Source: Monomorium pharaonis (taxonomy: Eukaryota > Arthropoda > Insecta > Hymenoptera > Formicidae). From it: DNA of 64,000 nucleotides. Shown piece by piece: positions 15,279 to 27,925 of this stretch. Under the pieces are notes generated by a model, which worked only from the letters and a program-made list of their open reading frames with translations, had not been told where the DNA came from and did not search any database. Within the stretch, counting starts at the first letter, position 1, and every line of letters begins with the position of its first letter. The position numbers and the translations under genes were made by a program. Location of the stretch: NCBI RefSeq assembly GCF_013373865.1, contig NC_050468.1, forward strand, positions 24,198,774 through 24,262,773, read 5' to 3'.

Positions 15279-15290
15279 CTCTCTCTTTCT
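15207..15290. repeat. (CT)n microsatellite
   Basis: About 80 bp of near-perfect CT dinucleotides. The Leu/Ser-rich ORF crossing it is an artefact. Confidence 0.97.
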
Positions 15291-16816
15291 TTCCCTGCTA
15301 ATTCGACGAAGTTTCTGCGTGAGGGGACATAGCCGGATGCTCGAGGAGAATGGTAATAATTGAGCCGAGTTTGTCTACCATCTGACGGCCCGCGATCGTC
15401 GGAGATAACGCGATTAGTTTCACCCGGGTATAATCCGATCTATATGTGCGGAGATGACAATATACTGGTAACTCAAGCAAATCGATATCTCACATCCAGA
15501 CACAGACACACGATATTTATGTAATGCAAAATCTATGCGTAAAATTGGATTCAGGTTCCTAATGAAAGGTTACAAATATATATCTGCCCTAATGAGTACG
15601 TGATGACATCATGAGTGATTGCAAACGACCCCAAATTTATGTCGATCAATTCTATCTCTTTTTGGTACACATCAAAAGAAAAGTGCTCGCTATAATCGTT
15701 CACCATCCGTAAATATTCGTTTACAATCATTCATCTTTACTAGCTTACTATTGATTCGATTTTTAGACAGACGGAAATTAATATTTTCTGAGGCTCATTG
15801 AGTATCGAATATAATTATTCAAATGTGTTCCTCGAACGAAGCTCAACAACAATAGTGCCTAACAACAAAAGCCCGAAGGACGGAGCGCAAACAAAAACTC
15901 GACGAATGCGAACTAGAAAGTAAACGTGTTAGAATCGGAAACCATGTTGCAAGCTTTCCCCGAAATTCAAATGCCGAAATTGACCTCACCTAAGTTTCTC
16001 AATTGCAAAACCTCCATGTTTGATGAATGAAACGACCGACGTCCGATCAACTCAATCACTAATGAATTCCGCCAGTCCTGCTACCACACGAACGGATCAG
16101 ATAAGATATAATTAATCGTACTCAGGAACCTACGTCAATAAACGAAACTAATAAATCACATGAGATTAGTATTTGCTATATATTCGCAACAAATATATGT
16201 GAATGTAATTGAATATATATTTTTTATTAAGGATGATAGTACTGTATTAGATAAGCAACTACTAAATGTATATTTAACAGGATACGTATGTGAGCAAAAT
16301 TTATAAGACGAGTATTTCTGAAAAACTATTCCGCAGTCATGATTACACGTGAATATTAAAAAAAAATTTACGCCTATGAACAAATGCATAGCATGCATGC
16401 ATTAAAGAATATTCCATTGCACGAATATGCGTCGCACGCGATTATAAGGTTAAAACAATGCGCAGATTAATTACGCCTGCAATCCCCATAGACGATCTTG
16501 TAGAAAATTACGTGCGCGTCCATGACTACTTTAACTGCGGCTTTTAATGTACTTTTGTGACTGGAGATGCTATTACGACGTAATATAATTCTTGCCATAA
16601 TCATTTTGATATCTCGGATTATATTATCTTAAAAGCTCATATCATTGCACTTTGTTATTGGAACAAAACGTTTATTACTATATTGGAATATCGAAAGCTT
16701 TTTATTGTGCTTTTTCAAGCGGATCTTGGGTGATTAACGATTTTTTAACAGCTATGGGTATAATAAGTCGCTTTAAGAGTTATTTTGAAAGTATAATAAA
16801 TTAAGTACAAATAGAG

Positions 16817-16817
16817 C

Positions 16818-16895
<78 letters not shown>
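16817..16895. repeat. (TAA)n microsatellite
   Basis: About 26 uninterrupted TAA units. Confidence 0.97.
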
Positions 16896-16897
<2 letters not shown>

Positions 16898-17384
16898 TAC
16901 GTAAAAATGTCTTTTTATATGTTCTATTAAATTATTTTAATCATAAATAGAAAGTTTCCTGCAAACCAAACAAATTCAAAAAGTTAAATTCGTAGAAAAT
17001 GAAAAAATTTATTTTCAAATTGTTTATTAGAAATATGGTAATATTTCTTCAAACACATAATAGGTGTAAGAAAAAAGATATAGACTTTAATTAACACTTT
17101 AATAATTTACACAAAAGAGAAAATAAAAAGCCTGTAGACTTGTTTGATTCTTGCGGGAATTTTGTACTTACTATCTATTTATATGGTAATATTTTACATT
17201 TCTTATAATATTATATTAATAATAATAATAATAAGGAGGAAAGACATATTATCTGAAATATAAAGTAATACTTTCTATTTCTTATTTATAAAATCTTACA
17301 AATTGTTTTTAACAAATACATTTTTTATAGTATTTTTTGTATAAATATGATAATTTTGTATAAATATGATAATTTTTTCTCTGT

Positions 17385-17466
17385 GACGTTATTAATAGAG
17401 AATGATTTTATTTACGTTATTGATAGAGAACGATTTTATGACGTTATTGATAGAGAAGGTTTTATT
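17385..17466. repeat. Three tandem copies of a ~27-bp unit
   Basis: The unit ACGTTATTGATAGAGAACG plus a TTTTAT tail occurs three times in a row (about 17385, 17414 and 17441) with a few substitutions. Just upstream, GTATAAATATGATAATTTT is duplicated. A local minisatellite. Confidence 0.8.
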
Positions 17467-18340
17467 CACTTCTTAAGAGGATCTTATTATCAATTCTTCA
17501 AAGCTAAGAGGTTCAAGTCTTATACATATAGCTTTTTTATTCGGCTATAAATACTGGTATTAGAAGATTTTCTTATTTGGCACTAGGTCAGGAGTGTGCA
17601 GAATTATTTGATTACTACACACTTATTTCTTGAAGATAGTTTAGAGCAAAGCCAAAACGTTTTATATTTATATTTAAACTTTGTATAATTAAAATGTATA
17701 TTATAGCGTAATGTATTAAAATATTTAATGATTGTTTTGAATTTATGCACTAATTACCACGTTAACTCCTTACACTTTGTTTATTACGATTTTTTGTTAC
17801 ATGAATAATTACGAGTTCTTAATATTTTTATATTTATGATTAAAAAAACATTTTTTCAGTATTTTTACATATTCAAGATTTTTCAATAACGTAAAAATTA
17901 TATATTGTTAATTAAAATGCGCTTAACATTTAGGTAAATTTTTAACTTTCTTACTTTATTAATTTACGCGTCCATCTCAGTTAATGAAAAAAGTCGTTCT
18001 TTATTTTAATTTCTTTATAACTAAAATTCTATTGTACTATTGATTAACCCTTTGCTTTCGGATGAGGCGAACGCATAAACACTCAGTTTATATTTAAAGT
18101 TTTTAATTGTAGATATATGTGACACAGAAGTTAAAAGTAAGTTTACTTTTAAGTTTTTAAAAGTAAAAGAAAAATTATGTTTTCAGAATAAATTATATTA
18201 ATATGTACATTTAATAATTGAATAGCAAAGAAACGTTTAAAAATTTAGGGAAAAAAGATGAGAGACATATAAATATCCGATTGCCTTTGTGTAAAAGGGC
18301 TGACTCCCACCGTCCAAGAACGTATTTTCTAATAATTTTT

Positions 18341-18915
18341 TCTTTTGCACAAATAAAGTTTTTTAACTAAGAAAAAAAATTAATAAGTTAAATAACTAAT
18401 TAAAGTTAGAAATTATACCATTTAAATTTAATAAATTAAGTTAAAAGTTATTAGCTTTATACTAGACATCACAAACGCGCGCTTTGCGCGTCTTATTTAA
18501 CTTATTATTTTTAAAAACAAAAAATAAAGCGTAAAAAATAAAAAGTTAAATAAGACGCGCAAAGCGCGCGTTTGTGATGTCTAGCATAAAGCTAATAACT
18601 TTTAACTTAATTTATTAAATTTAAATGATTTAATTTTTAACTTTAATTAGTTATTCAACTCATTAATTTTTTTCTAAATTAAAAAACTTTATTTGTGCAA
18701 AAGATCTATACTATAGATAATCGTCTATACAAATTTGACAGCTGACAAAATTCATTCACAATGACAGTTATTCTCGCAACACAAAGCGCAGCGAGAAAAC
18801 CAATCAACATCGCAGAAAAGCGGCAACAATACAATGGCAACATCTCTTTTTTACAAAGTGGATGGATGGATTATTAACTTCCAACTTTTTAACTAGTTAC
18901 TATTCAACCCTGGTA
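18341..18915. repeat. Large near-perfect palindrome with GC-rich core and one-sided tail
   Basis: Arms of about 175 bp (18341 to about 18510 and about 18535 to 18704) pair almost completely around a short AT loop. The inner arms hold CGCGCGCTTTGCGCG and its inverse, striking in AT-rich DNA. The element continues on the right only, through AACCAATCAACATCGC to TTTTTAACTAGTTACTATTC near 18910. A second copy in opposite orientation is at 50398-50605. It is likely a non-autonomous foldback transposon. Confidence 0.85.
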
Positions 18916-21661
18916 CAAGTTAATGTCTATCAGGATTTCTAGAAGCTTTTTATTTTGATGTAAAATAATTTTCTTGTCAATTATTCAAAATCTGTTATGC
19001 TACTTCACAAGACGCGCCATGTAGCACAACTATATGTGACGGTTAGATTAAGTTAGATAAAATTAATACATTTAAAAAAATATTATAATCAGCACCAAGA
19101 TCTACCTGCGATCATTTAGGCCTTCTCAATTTTATTGATAAGTTCTATTTGTTTTTGTAAATTTTTTTATAGAAAAAAACCGTATCCATTGCGAGTTTTT
19201 ATTTCCTTAATTATTTAAGCAGATCATGTTTTTGTCAGTATTTGTACGGTGCAATATCTAGTTTTCGAGAAATAAAGGGATCAAATTAGAAAATCTGTTT
19301 CAATGCTTTTCTTCTACTATGACAATAAATTAATTTTTTATGTCGAAAACTTTTGTATATAAATTATCATCTAAATCAATATATGGAAACATTTTCCATA
19401 TTTTGGAACAACTTTTGATATAAAAACAACACTATAAAAAAAATTTAACAGTACACATTTGATAACTTTTCTGTACGCAAATAAATTGTACTTACTTAAG
19501 TAGTTGTGAAAAGAGCAAACAGGGACTTTGCTGTGACCTGAAAAGATCGAAATAGCATAAGATGAATAATAGCACAAGATAAGTAATCATAAAGAAGTTT
19601 AATAAAAGAAAGAATCCACAACGTGACGCGTTTTTCAATGTTGATAGAGCACGGATATAAAGTAAACGGTAAGAAAAAAGCCAATCTGTTAAACAAGGAG
19701 CGAAATGGTACTGGAAATGTAAGAAATTTCGTAGACGTGGCGGTTCCTATCTTTATAGATATCGTTTGAAAATACATGAAATATTTACCAGCGCGAAAAT
19801 ACGATAAAGTTTTGCTTGCGTATGTGAAGGTAATCGAAGAAAGTTATGAATAGTACAGCATGCAACTAAGACAGATGGTCAGATCACTATCGTATATACG
19901 AGTGAGATACTTTATGGATAAAGAGGAAAGATAGTATACAGAAAGAGAGAAGTATGAACGGGGATTGCGCAGGAGCACAATTTCAGTCACGTACAAACCA
20001 TTCTGTTTTTGTTTCCAGACAAGCAAATTTTACGTTCCGTGGAAAAAGAATTTCGTAAAAATATTCAACGCGATGTGACAAGCGCAATGTAAATGTACAT
20101 AAGGGCAGAATTACATAAAAATATGTAAAAGAATCTTCGACATTCGCGAGCTCCAAAATTCAGTGGAAAAGATTCTGTATAACGTACAGTTTTCTTTTTT
20201 TTTTACAATTTGTCATACTTATTACTGACCAAGATTATTTCTCTGAAGAGCATGTATCTTATTTAAAAAGAAAAATAATGCACTTGCAAAATTGAACCTT
20301 ATTTCAAGCAACGTTTGAAAGAAATGTCACGACGATAAAAGAAAATTCGTATGCAATGTCACGAGAAAGCGATTTTAATCGACGAAATACGTGTGCACAT
20401 TTCCATAAAATAAAAATATCGTCGCTTGAGCTAGGCCAAAGACCATTCACAACGTTCAAGCCATTTCGCACTTAGTGATTATATTATACTTTTAACGTGC
20501 TCTAAAAAATATACCAGACCTCAATCTTTCTACATTAATCGAGTCGAATGTCACCATCTGTCTTAGCAACAAGCCAGAATTACTTGCACTCGGATCTTAT
20601 TATTAGCTATCTTAAATTTGAGTCGGATAAATTATTGATCGATCGGCAACTGACTTTATTTAGCATTTGAAACACACATATCTTTGACTTGAAAACTTTC
20701 TTTATCTCCAGTAACTCAAGTGCAAAGGAAACGAAGATCTGAAATTATGTGCGATCGAAGACATCGAATATCACGAAGCTCGATGGTGATGTTGCGAACG
20801 AAGGCAGGTTGTAAACTTGGTTTACGATAAAAGCCGCTATAAAGAGGCAATAGCGAAATTAAAAGATCGAAGATATATAATCGGGAACATTCGCGGGTTA
20901 TATTCCTTGAATAGCCATCAATGGTGTGGAAACGTGGACTCCACATAGGTAGAGGCGAGATAAGGCGTTCATCGCCTAGCAACGAGAGAATTTCGGAATC
21001 TCCGAAAGAGCGAGAAACATGTGGTTGAAATGAGCCAACACGGCCACGCTAATAGACGCGCAAATCCGTGGAGAACTTTATGCCTTAACTTCCGCCATCC
21101 GCAACGTCGGAGATTTATGACGATAATTACGATGTTACAGTCTGATGCGGAACCTCGTCGATCGATCATAGGTCGCGACATCCGAGACAACTTGATGCAT
21201 ATTTACTTAAGCACCAGACGACATTTCTGCTAGAATCAAGTCCGCCGGCTTCTCTCAGTTTTAATATACGTCATGCTTTGAGCCATGGCATAAAAAAAGA
21301 CGCCCTCAATGATGGAAGATTTAGGTTTAAATCCTAGCTGAGATATTATTTTTCGCAATAAGTTATTTACAATTTTTTTCGTAAATAGGGAGATCTTAAT
21401 TAAAGATACATCCATATCTACTAATAACTGTGTTTGTCGTCGCACAGTTTATACGAGCTAAGAATGTTAAATTAATAGAAAAATTATATTCAACACTAAG
21501 ATCCGCTACTGACCGAAATGAGCAATCTTAACTTTTTATTTATGTTTAAGAAGAAAAAAGAATTTTTAGTTGCGGGGAAATTAAGGATCTCGCTTTATGA
21601 TGCGCGAAGCCAATCGGAATGCATTGAAAGCACATCATTTCTAATAATTTTAGCGTATAAA
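18916..21661. other. No supported gene; GC-richer island at 20.7-21.25 kb
   Basis: AT-rich, apart from about 20.70-21.25 kb, where frames are open on both strands (plus about 20965-21233, minus 21190-20969). There is no splice or family support; it is possibly a conserved regulatory block. Confidence 0.5.
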
Positions 21662-22429
21662 CTTATAATATATTTATAAAAAATTTTTTTTCTAAACCGA
21701 CATTTATTACTATGTGAATATACGGATGTATACATAAAACAAAATAATCTTTTATTACGTAAAACATAATTCACACACATACATACACATACAAATGTAT
21801 TATCTGTCAAAAAAGCACGAAAATAGATTTTGAAAATATATGTTTGCACATTAAATGTAAGATATTATTGAATTTATTGAGTTCATTAGTAACATATAAT
21901 ACGCGAGCATGTATATTAAATAATTTTGTTCTCTCTCTCCCAAATATTCCTTTCTAACATTTAAAATATGTTTTTAACATAGTCTTGAACATTGCCCGTA
22001 TCTCATGTTGTTATATAGTAGCAAAAAGATGAAATGAATCTTAAATCTAGTTGGAAAGCACGATTAAAATTTTTTAATGAGTTCTCCAGAAATTAATGGC
22101 TATGCAGCCTGAATGCAATTTCGCTTGAGTTCTTTCCACGCGGTGTCTTCTAATAACAATAAGATATAATAATTTAAGATATATCTTATTATAGCATATA
22201 TATTGTATAATTTTATACATTTTCAGTCATGTGCATGTGTGTGTATGTGTGTGTTGTAAAGTTGCAAAAAACCTTTATCATAATTCCACTCCGCTTTTTC
22301 TTTGTATATATAAGAGTGTGGTCGCGCATCCTTTCAGAAGTTCTTGCATAAAATACGATCTAATGGCATTCGCGTTTCAAGTACTGCGTTATAAATGGCC
22401 GCAAAAGGAAATAGGTCATATATATATAA

Positions 22430-22502
<73 letters not shown>

Positions 22503-22927
22503 TAGGATTTTAATATCGTGCTTTTGAATTCCATCTGCACGTTCTCATCATGAACGTGATACTACTGTTTGCTTCTTCTCAAATGACACTAAGGAATTCT
22601 ATAAAGGTCCTCAATTGTTCGCATTGAGCACGAGACTGCAGCGTTAAAGCTAAAACATACTCAAACGTTATGCTATTTCTATACTCAAATTCTCTACGCG
22701 CAAAAAGCATTTATTTTATTTACGATATCGCGACACGATTGCACAATAATAATAATATGCTAAATAATTAAATAAATCAAATATATAAATAAATTGAATA
22801 TATATTATATAACTCAAAAATTATGTTTTACGTAATAAAAGATTATTTTGTTTTATGTTTACATCCGTATATTCACATAGTAATAAATGTCCGTTTAGAA
22901 AACAATTTCTTTATAAATATATTATAA
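21662..22927. mobile_element. 1.27-kb segment bounded by ~110-bp inverted repeats
   Basis: 21662-21773 and 22816-22927 are inverted copies with only a few mismatches, sharing ACGGATGTATACATAAAAC and AATCTTTTATTACGTAAAAC. The interior of about 1.04 kb has no transposase-like ORF but holds an (AT)n tract. It is either a non-autonomous DNA transposon or two inverted copies of a 110-bp repeat. Confidence 0.7.
22418..22502. repeat. (AT)n microsatellite
   Basis: Interrupted TA dinucleotide run. The Tyr/Ile-rich ORF crossing it is an artefact. Confidence 0.95.
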
Positions 22928-23109
22928 CATATTAAATTATAAAACAAATACAGAGTTTACATTGAAAAAGCAACAAAACATATTTTTTTGACAGAAAAGA
23001 GTAGAAGCAAGGAAAAAATTGTACAACAAGGAATTGTGTTCATTGTTACATACCTCGAATACAATAACGAATAATGTAGAAATGAGAAGCAAGAAAAAAA
23101 AGATACATA

Positions 23110-23364
23110 ATGATGAAGCATTATACATGTTTTGTAAAAGAAACCAAACAACGCAGAAAAAGTTCCAACCACAGCTGCCAAAGAAGACCAAAAAGAGCTC
23201 CCAAACCTTCCAAAAGAAAGCCAAAGAAAACTCTTCAAGTGAAGGAGCTATCGAAGCTTGCAAAACATTATTTCAATATGTATTTATTGTCCGACAAGCT
23301 TTTGTTATATAAAACGCTTTGGTTGGTTATTAAATATTTTATCAAATATTGTAAAAATATGTAA
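23110..23364 (+). CDS. Candidate small very basic protein (Lys/Arg-rich)
   Basis: An ATG-initiated frame of 84 codons has a central segment packed with Lys, Arg, Pro and Ser (for example RAPKPSKRKPKK), followed by a mixed hydrophobic tail. Such composition recalls sperm nuclear basic or histone H1-like proteins, but that is only a composition resemblance. A second plus frame (KKLYNKEL... onward, about 22995-23312) is also open and Lys/Gln-rich, beginning just after an acceptor-like TTTTTTTGACAG. Both frames arise from an A-rich strand, so either could be an artefact. AATAAA strings near 23431-23438 could serve as polyadenylation signals. Confidence 0.2.
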   Translation: MMKHYTCFVKETKQRRKSSNHSCQRRPKRAPKPSKRKPKKTLQVKELSKLAKHYFNMYLLSDKLLLYKTLWLVIKYFIKYCKNM

Positions 23365-26300
23365 AATGTATATATAATGTAAAAATAATGCATCCCCTCC
23401 TCATTTCATGTAAATTTAAAAGAAATTACAATAAATAAAGATAGGGGAAAGGCGAATTTGGAACACCACTTTGTTTTTGGACAGTATTTCTTAAATAACA
23501 GTTAAAAAAACAATGTTGAGAACATGAATACAAATTAGAAATTATCTTCTATCAAATGGTATAGTATTTTTTATAATATTGTTTCGGACACATGTTCAAA
23601 AGAGCATCTGACGAAATAGGCGCCTAATTTGAAGTTTCTATACGGTCAAAATATTAATGTTACATTTTCTTGATTTATACATCTTATTATGTATTATGTA
23701 ATCCTATACGGACTCAACGTTATTCCGTTAGGCTTGTCTAAGAGACAAAATCATGCAAATATAACTCTGGTTTTTTACAAATTCATTTTTAGCAGATTTT
23801 ATATGGAAAAAAGTATGAATATGCGAAATATAAGTTTTTATTTCTTTAATTAACTAAACAAATCATATTTTTATCAGTATACGATGTTTAATTTTCAAGA
23901 AATAAAAGAGTTCCAATTTAAGAAATTATTCCAAATTTGGTGCCTTTCCTCTATTGTTTTTTTCTTGCGATATAATTAAATTACAATTCTTTACAAAATC
24001 TCATTTCTCATCGCATGTTCAAATTTTTTATCGCGAAGTTTCACCGTAGTGCATAGAAAAAATCAACCTTTATTTGAAAAGTAGAAGTTAAATGCTCATT
24101 ATCCGGAAACCGCGTGAACTCTTACAATTGCTTTCTCAGTTAAAAAGAAAAAAAAAGTCGAAACCCATACTACTTACGCCTCGCAGTAGTTTTACGATGA
24201 AAGATACGGTATCTTCACATGTTTCATAATGACTCTCAGAATTTGGCACAGGCAGCGTTTTATCCAGATATCTCTTGCTATAAATTCCAAAAAGATTTTA
24301 ATTAGTAAAATCAAATTTTGTTCTTTTCCTTGTATAATTATTTTATGTAATTATTTGTATATTATTTCGTGTAATTATCATTTTTTGTAATCCATTGGAC
24401 AAAAACATATAAAAAATGTCTTTTTTATTAAATTACTTTTAGAAACATCTTCGTATTACTGCACAAATAGACATTCAAAGTAAAACTATTTCAAAAGCAG
24501 ACGCGTTTCATAAGACGACTGTTACATTTATGCAAATCGCTTTACTTTAAGGTACACTATCTCTATAAAGTTTATATACGAAGACATGACATAAATATAT
24601 TTAATAAATATATAAGACATGATATAAATATATTTAAATAAAAATACATACAAAAATTATATAAAGTATTCATATATATGAATAAAGTATATACTGGCCA
24701 AAACATCTCAGCTCTTGTTCAAGGACTATGTAATTAATAATCTAAGATCTAAGGGATTAGGGGAAAAATACGCATCACGCGCTCACCGCTCTGTTTGCTT
24801 GACGCTCGGTAGGAAAATTGTCTTTAGCCCCACATTAATTTTCCAAATTTTATTTTAAAATCCAGATTGTGCCATAACTTTCAAGATTATGCTTATATGG
24901 ATTATTTACGTATTGTTTACATTATGTTTACACAAATCTTTATCATGTAGGTAAAAAATGTAGATTATTATATTATAAATTAAATAACACAATACAAAAA
25001 ATAATATAATTAAAAAATTCTTAATATGTATTTGAGTATTAATTAAAGAAAATTTGTGTTGGTATTTATACAATAAATTTTAATATTAATCTTTTATTAA
25101 ACTTTTAATAGTAATTATTTTAGTATTAATAAAATATAAATATATTATATTAAAAATAAAAGAGAACATATTATTTTCACAATTTCTGATAAAATCTGAA
25201 TTTTTTATTGATCCATTTATTATTGCTTTCATAGATAACATATAAAATATAATTTATACACACATAATCAATTCAGAACATAATGTAGATTATTTAAATT
25301 TTAAGTATATAAACGCTCCACCTTGTTTAAAACTTAAGAGATATATTTCTGACATATTAAAATATTAAGTTATTCAAAAAGCAATTTTTTTAATTTGTTA
25401 CACAAAATGTCTTCCTTAACAAGGAAAATAGAAAGTTTTAAATACTTATTTATAATTATTTATAAATAAATGTATATAAATTTACATATATAAGTATAAA
25501 AATAGTTTATTTATATATATGTAAATATTATATATGTGTATAAAACTACTTTTTGCGTAATAAAATAGAAAAATTCTTTTTATTAAATAACGGCATTAAA
25601 CAAAATATTTATGTGTCAGTATCTGAGCGGTAATATTAAATTAAAGCTTTTTATTTCTGTAATTTTATTATACATATTTTAATACTTATTCTAATCTGTT
25701 ATTTCAGCCAAAATGATATCATCAATAAAAACACTTTTAAAACAGAAAATAAAAATTTTAAAACTTTAGTTTTTATCTTTGTATTTATTGTTGGCAGTAT
25801 TCAATATTAAGATAACTATATTATAATAGATATTTGTGTGTGTGTGTGTATGTAAAAAACTATAATGCCTCAATAAATTTTACTTGTTATTTAATGTCCA
25901 TAAAAATGTTGATTTAGAGTAATTTATTTTTAAGAAACAATGATAGTCCAACTTTTAATATAAATGAAGTTATTTGACAGTAATTTTAATTTAGTTTAAG
26001 TTAATTCAATTTTAACTTAAGTTTAAACTAAATTAGTTTTCTATTCATGTAACTTTTAACGTAATTAAATTAATCTTTTAAAACATTAACTTATCCAACT
26101 TTAATCGTGACTCTCATTCTTTATTTTTAAGCTTTCTGATCTCTATTCTATTATATTTTTATTCGTATTTATTAAAATATAAAAAACATTTTACATTTTA
26201 TTGCAAAAAAGTACACAATCAAATGTAAAATGTTTAAGTGTTGATTAAAATTTTTTATTTCTGTAATTTTATAACTTTTATAATTAAATTTATAATTTTA

Positions 26301-26817
26301 ATCATCCAGATATCGTCTCATCAATTAATCTATTGATTTTATATAAAATTTTTACATTAAATATTTTATTTATACAGTCACACACAGTTAATCGCATCTA
26401 CCGACATGAGATTTATATTCATTCTCAGCTTTTTATATTATTTATTTTATATTCTCAGAGTTTAGATTTAATCTTTATTTTTTTTTATAGTAAGCTTTAT
26501 AATTTATAAAATCAACTGAGTGCATAAACAGGATAATAAAATATTTAACTAACAAAACATGGACACATATTAAAATAAAAATAAAATTAAACTTTATGTA
26601 AAGATAAGTAAATATTTCTTTCTGAGAATATATTTATATAATCCTTTCAAGCACCTACACAATAGTACACGTATAAACCGCGCGCACATGTCTGCAAGTA
26701 ATATATGATAATATAATTTTATTTGTTTTTCGATATTTTAAATAAAAACTTTTACAAAATTTTTCCAAAATATTTCTATAAAATTCTCATGAAACTAAAA
26801 TTTATTAAATTCTTTCT
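23365..26817. other. AT-rich stretch, no supported gene
   Basis: Apart from the dispersed repeat at 24835-25080, and 25980-26110, which shares TATTCATGTAACTTTTAACG with 4709, I see no gene, RNA or element. A tandem duplication of about 33 bp (GACATGAYATAAATATATTTAA) is at 24585-24640. Confidence 0.6.
24835..25080. repeat. Dispersed repeat, partner of 42660-42860
   Basis: Shares TTATTTACGTATTGTTTAC and downstream blocks (for example the ATGTAGATTATTATATTATAAA region) with the coilin-intron copy. Divergence suggests an old insertion. Confidence 0.5.
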
Positions 26818-26965
26818 TATAAAAATGTAATACTAAGCAGTAAATTGGCTAGTAATTCATACTTATTTTAAGTATTAAAAACATTGTTATTAATACTTTT
26901 AATACTAAAAATAAGTAATAATTATTGGCCAAAGTTTAATACTGCTCAATATTACATTTTTATAA
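26818..26965. repeat. 148-bp inverted repeat (MITE-like)
   Basis: TTATAAAAATGTAATACTAA (26817 on) pairs with its inverse ending at 26965. Arms of about 60 bp include ATACTTATTTTAAGTATT-type sequence and have some mismatches. No ORF. Confidence 0.7.
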
Positions 26966-27673
26966 AAGTTTCACAAGACAATACTTAATTAATCTTGTTT
27001 TAATTATTTAATCTTTACATAATTGAATATTTAATGCACTACTATTACTTTATTTGCATTACATTTTTGTATTTTGTATTTGATAAATTTCTTTCTTGAT
27101 AAGTTTTAAATATTCTGACGTAATATTTCCATATTAATTTTTCAAAATTAATAGAGTATCTTTAAAGAACTGCTCTTTATTCTCAAAATGCATGTATCTT
27201 GATATAAGCAAAATATATATATGTTCGCACTTGTTCATATTTATTACATGACAACATTTTCCGGAAACTGATACCGTGATATCGACGGAACCGGAAAAAC
27301 ATTTTGGAATCAACAAAACATTTTTTGATTTAAAATGCATCTAAAATTCCGCATCACAAAAGAGGTCGTGTAATTTCGGTTAAAAATTTGAATTTTAAAG
27401 CTTACATTTTTATGAAAAAATAGTATTGCATAGATTCGCAAAAAATTATTGGAAATAATTGAAAAATTATTTGACTCCAGTATTATATACTTGAACACTT
27501 TTTAGTTTCAAATCATTTTTTCGCGAATTTATTCATAAGAATACTTATATACGCGTCATGTGAAACATGCTCTCTTCCGCACGCAGACCGCATATTTGTT
27601 CACTTCTTTACCTTAATATCCGTGCGATCCTACCGCAAGGTATTTCAAATAATTTCCCTTGAGTTCTATTTAG
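26966..27673. other. AT-rich spacer before the 27.6-kb island
   Basis: No gene seen. Minus frames of 62 and 68 codons here are Asn/Ile/Phe/Lys-rich and typical of AT-rich noise. Confidence 0.6.
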
Positions 27674-27925
27674 TTAGACGCATCCCTCTTTAAACGACAA
27701 TTCACCGATGAAGACGATGGGACGACGAAACATCCGGGAAAATGGAGCGGCAGGCGGAAACCGCAAGGGACACGTGCCGCGGAACTAGAAATAACACGCG
27801 CTGCACGTTCCTTCGCGTATATAAGAAACGTGAAACTCGAGCTTGCGAACAAACAGGGCGACGAGGAGAAACCTGTCGTCACGATAGTTAAACGCATACT
27901 GAGCGTGAAAGACGCGGCACAGTAG
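27674..27925 (+). CDS. Candidate terminal exon on the plus strand, product unknown
   Basis: After a pyrimidine-rich acceptor (TTCTATTTAG, ending 27673), the plus strand stays open for 83 codons to TAG 27923-27925. The conceptual peptide is hydrophilic and well mixed, ending RILSVKDAAQ, with no ATG, as expected for an internal or last exon. The island (about 27.6-28.1 kb) is clearly GC-richer than its surroundings. Both minus frames are also open here (71 and 99 codons), so strand and coding status are uncertain. A TATATAAG string at 27818-27825 lies inside, which would instead suit a promoter. No upstream partner exon was identified, and the family is not recognised. Confidence 0.25.
   Translation, partial: LDASLFKRQFTDEDDGTTKHPGKWSGRRKPQGTRAAELEITRAARSFAYIRNVKLELANKQGDEEKPVVTIVKRILSVKDAAQ

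Larger units (their letters stand above)
14521..18340. other. Non-coding stretch with microsatellites
   Basis: No supported gene. Contains a long (CT)n tract, a long (TAA)n tract and three tandem copies of a 27-bp unit near 17385 (listed separately). A mildly GC-richer segment at 15.84-16.1 kb shows only short frames. Confidence 0.6.

Noticed and set aside
22231..22527. ORF of 98 codons
   Set aside because: Its second half is translated (AT)n microsatellite.
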